Positions 31,709-32,251 of a stretch of DNA of 32,251 nucleotides are shown in pieces. The position numbers were made by a program, and so were the translations under genes. A model generated the notes under the pieces. The model was not told the DNA's origin and searched no databases. It saw nothing but the letters and a program-made list of their open reading frames with translations. How positions within the stretch are numbered: the stretch's first letter is position 1; every line of letters begins with the position of its first letter. Source of the DNA: an uncultured Candidatus Saccharibacteria bacterium (GTDB lineage Bacteria; Patescibacteriota; Saccharimonadia; Saccharimonadales; UBA4665); NCBI GenBank assembly GCA_903839515.1, contig CAIMCP010000097.1:1-32251 (forward strand), in the 5' to 3' direction.

Positions 31709-32137
31709 ATGAAAAAAAAACAGTCTCCAAATTATAGACTTTTCCCGTTTGCTCCTAGGTGGGTAATTTTAGCCTATGGACTCATGGGACTTTGCATGAT
31801 TCCTTGGACGATATATCTCGGCTACTCGTTGCCAAAAAGAAATTTAGCTCACCATTGGGACATAGCTTGGGTGGGACTGGATATTTTTTTAATAGCTGCA
31901 CTTTTTGGTAACGCTATTTTTGCAATTATTAAAAGTAAGTTTTTAGTTATAAGCCTTATTGTAACGTCTACTTTATTAGTTTTAGATGCCTGGTTTGATG
32001 TGGCGAGCGCAAGAACCGGTAGACCCCTAGTAATAGCAATTTCTGAGGCTCTTATTTTTGAATTACCACTGGCTCTAATTTCATTTTCTGTAGCATGGAA
32101 TTTAATCACTAATTTAGATTTTAAGTCTAGGCATTAA
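31709..32137 (+). CDS. Four-helix membrane protein of unknown function
   Basis: The 142-residue protein has four hydrophobic helices (about residues 20-42, 55-73, 78-97 and 110-133) and short loops. A conserved-looking stretch LDAWFDVASARTGRP sits after the third helix. I recall similar 'DAWFDV' small membrane proteins in Actinobacteria, but the family has no known function. I choose the ATG at 31709 over the TTG at 31691, because a TGC-TAGTAT box sits between them. It starts 8 bases after that box, so the transcript is nearly leaderless. Confidence 0.72.
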   Translation: MKKKQSPNYRLFPFAPRWVILAYGLMGLCMIPWTIYLGYSLPKRNLAHHWDIAWVGLDIFLIAALFGNAIFAIIKSKFLVISLIVTSTLLVLDAWFDVASARTGRPLVIAISEALIFELPLALISFSVAWNLITNLDFKSRH

Positions 32138-32199
32138 AAACTATTGCATTTTATTAGGTATGCTTGTATAAATATAAGCGTAACTAAAAAGAAATAAAA

Positions 32200-32251
32200 A
32201 TGTTTAATAAAATACTCGAAAACATACAATACCACGTTCTTTACAGGGACA
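32200..32251 (+). CDS. Start of a coding region cut by the window edge
   Basis: An ATG at 32200 opens a frame of 17 codons to the window end (MFNKILENIQYHVLYRD). A -10-like TATAAAT lies about 30 bases upstream, but no clear Shine-Dalgarno is visible. Too short to classify. Confidence 0.35.
   Translation, partial: MFNKILENIQYHVLYRD

Overview
The window looks like a chromosomal segment of a small-genome Patescibacteria/CPR bacterium, most likely Candidatus Saccharibacteria (TM7). The reasons are the A+T-rich composition, standard stop codons (TGA is used as a real stop), pilin-like proteins with the leader type KLSKDSxGFGHIE, tightly packed genes, and housekeeping genes with long acidic tails. 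The assignment is an inference from sequence character; no rRNA gene is present to confirm it.

Region 1 (1-6692) is accessory DNA. Every recognisable gene lies on the minus strand: a BrnT/BrnA toxin-antitoxin pair, two prepilin-leader proteins, a six-gene overlapping operon (Nudix-like, pyrophosphatase-like, aminoglycoside-phosphotransferase-like, unknown, MFS transporter, DUF2087), and one unknown protein. Four diverged copies (A-D) of the 3' end of one unidentified protein gene lie on the plus strand, one abutting the 3' end of each minus-strand module. The layout is therefore [repeat][module] repeated four times. It resembles a gene-cassette array, or serial insertion at the 3' end of one resident gene, and is the most unusual structure in the window.

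Region 2 (6693-8431) holds tRNA-Gly (minus), then tRNA-Phe, tRNA-Cys and tRNA-Leu (plus), and a D,D-carboxypeptidase gene (minus). Region 3 (8492-12936) is a plus-strand run: lemA, htpX, a membrane protein and ligA. A consensus promoter, a foldable 115-nt sequence and an intrinsic terminator follow and suggest an undescribed small RNA (about 12975-13091). Region 4 (13180-19121) has a secreted Kelch-like surface protein with an APKTG-type C-terminus, tRNA-Ala, a membrane-anchored unknown, an alpha/beta hydrolase, a membrane-anchored MurF-like ligase and ddl. Several of these act in cell-wall metabolism. Region 5 (19149-19834) is a Phd/VapC-type toxin-antitoxin pair with a perfect palindromic operator.

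Region 6 (19970-26880) is translation and RNA housekeeping: leuS, rpmF (bL32), nusB, a Nudix hydrolase, rnc, rpsP, mntP (opposite strand), khpA and trmD. Region 7 (26911-28306) is nickel superoxide dismutase, its maturation protease and a PIG-L deacetylase. Region 8 (28309-32251) contains small unknowns, an HdeD-like protein, a large membrane protein, an aldo/keto reductase, another membrane protein and the start of a gene cut by the window edge.

A recurring regulatory theme is a -10 hexamer of form TANNNT, often preceded by TGN, ending exactly six bases before the ATG of many first-in-operon genes. This predicts leaderless transcripts and fixes several start codons.
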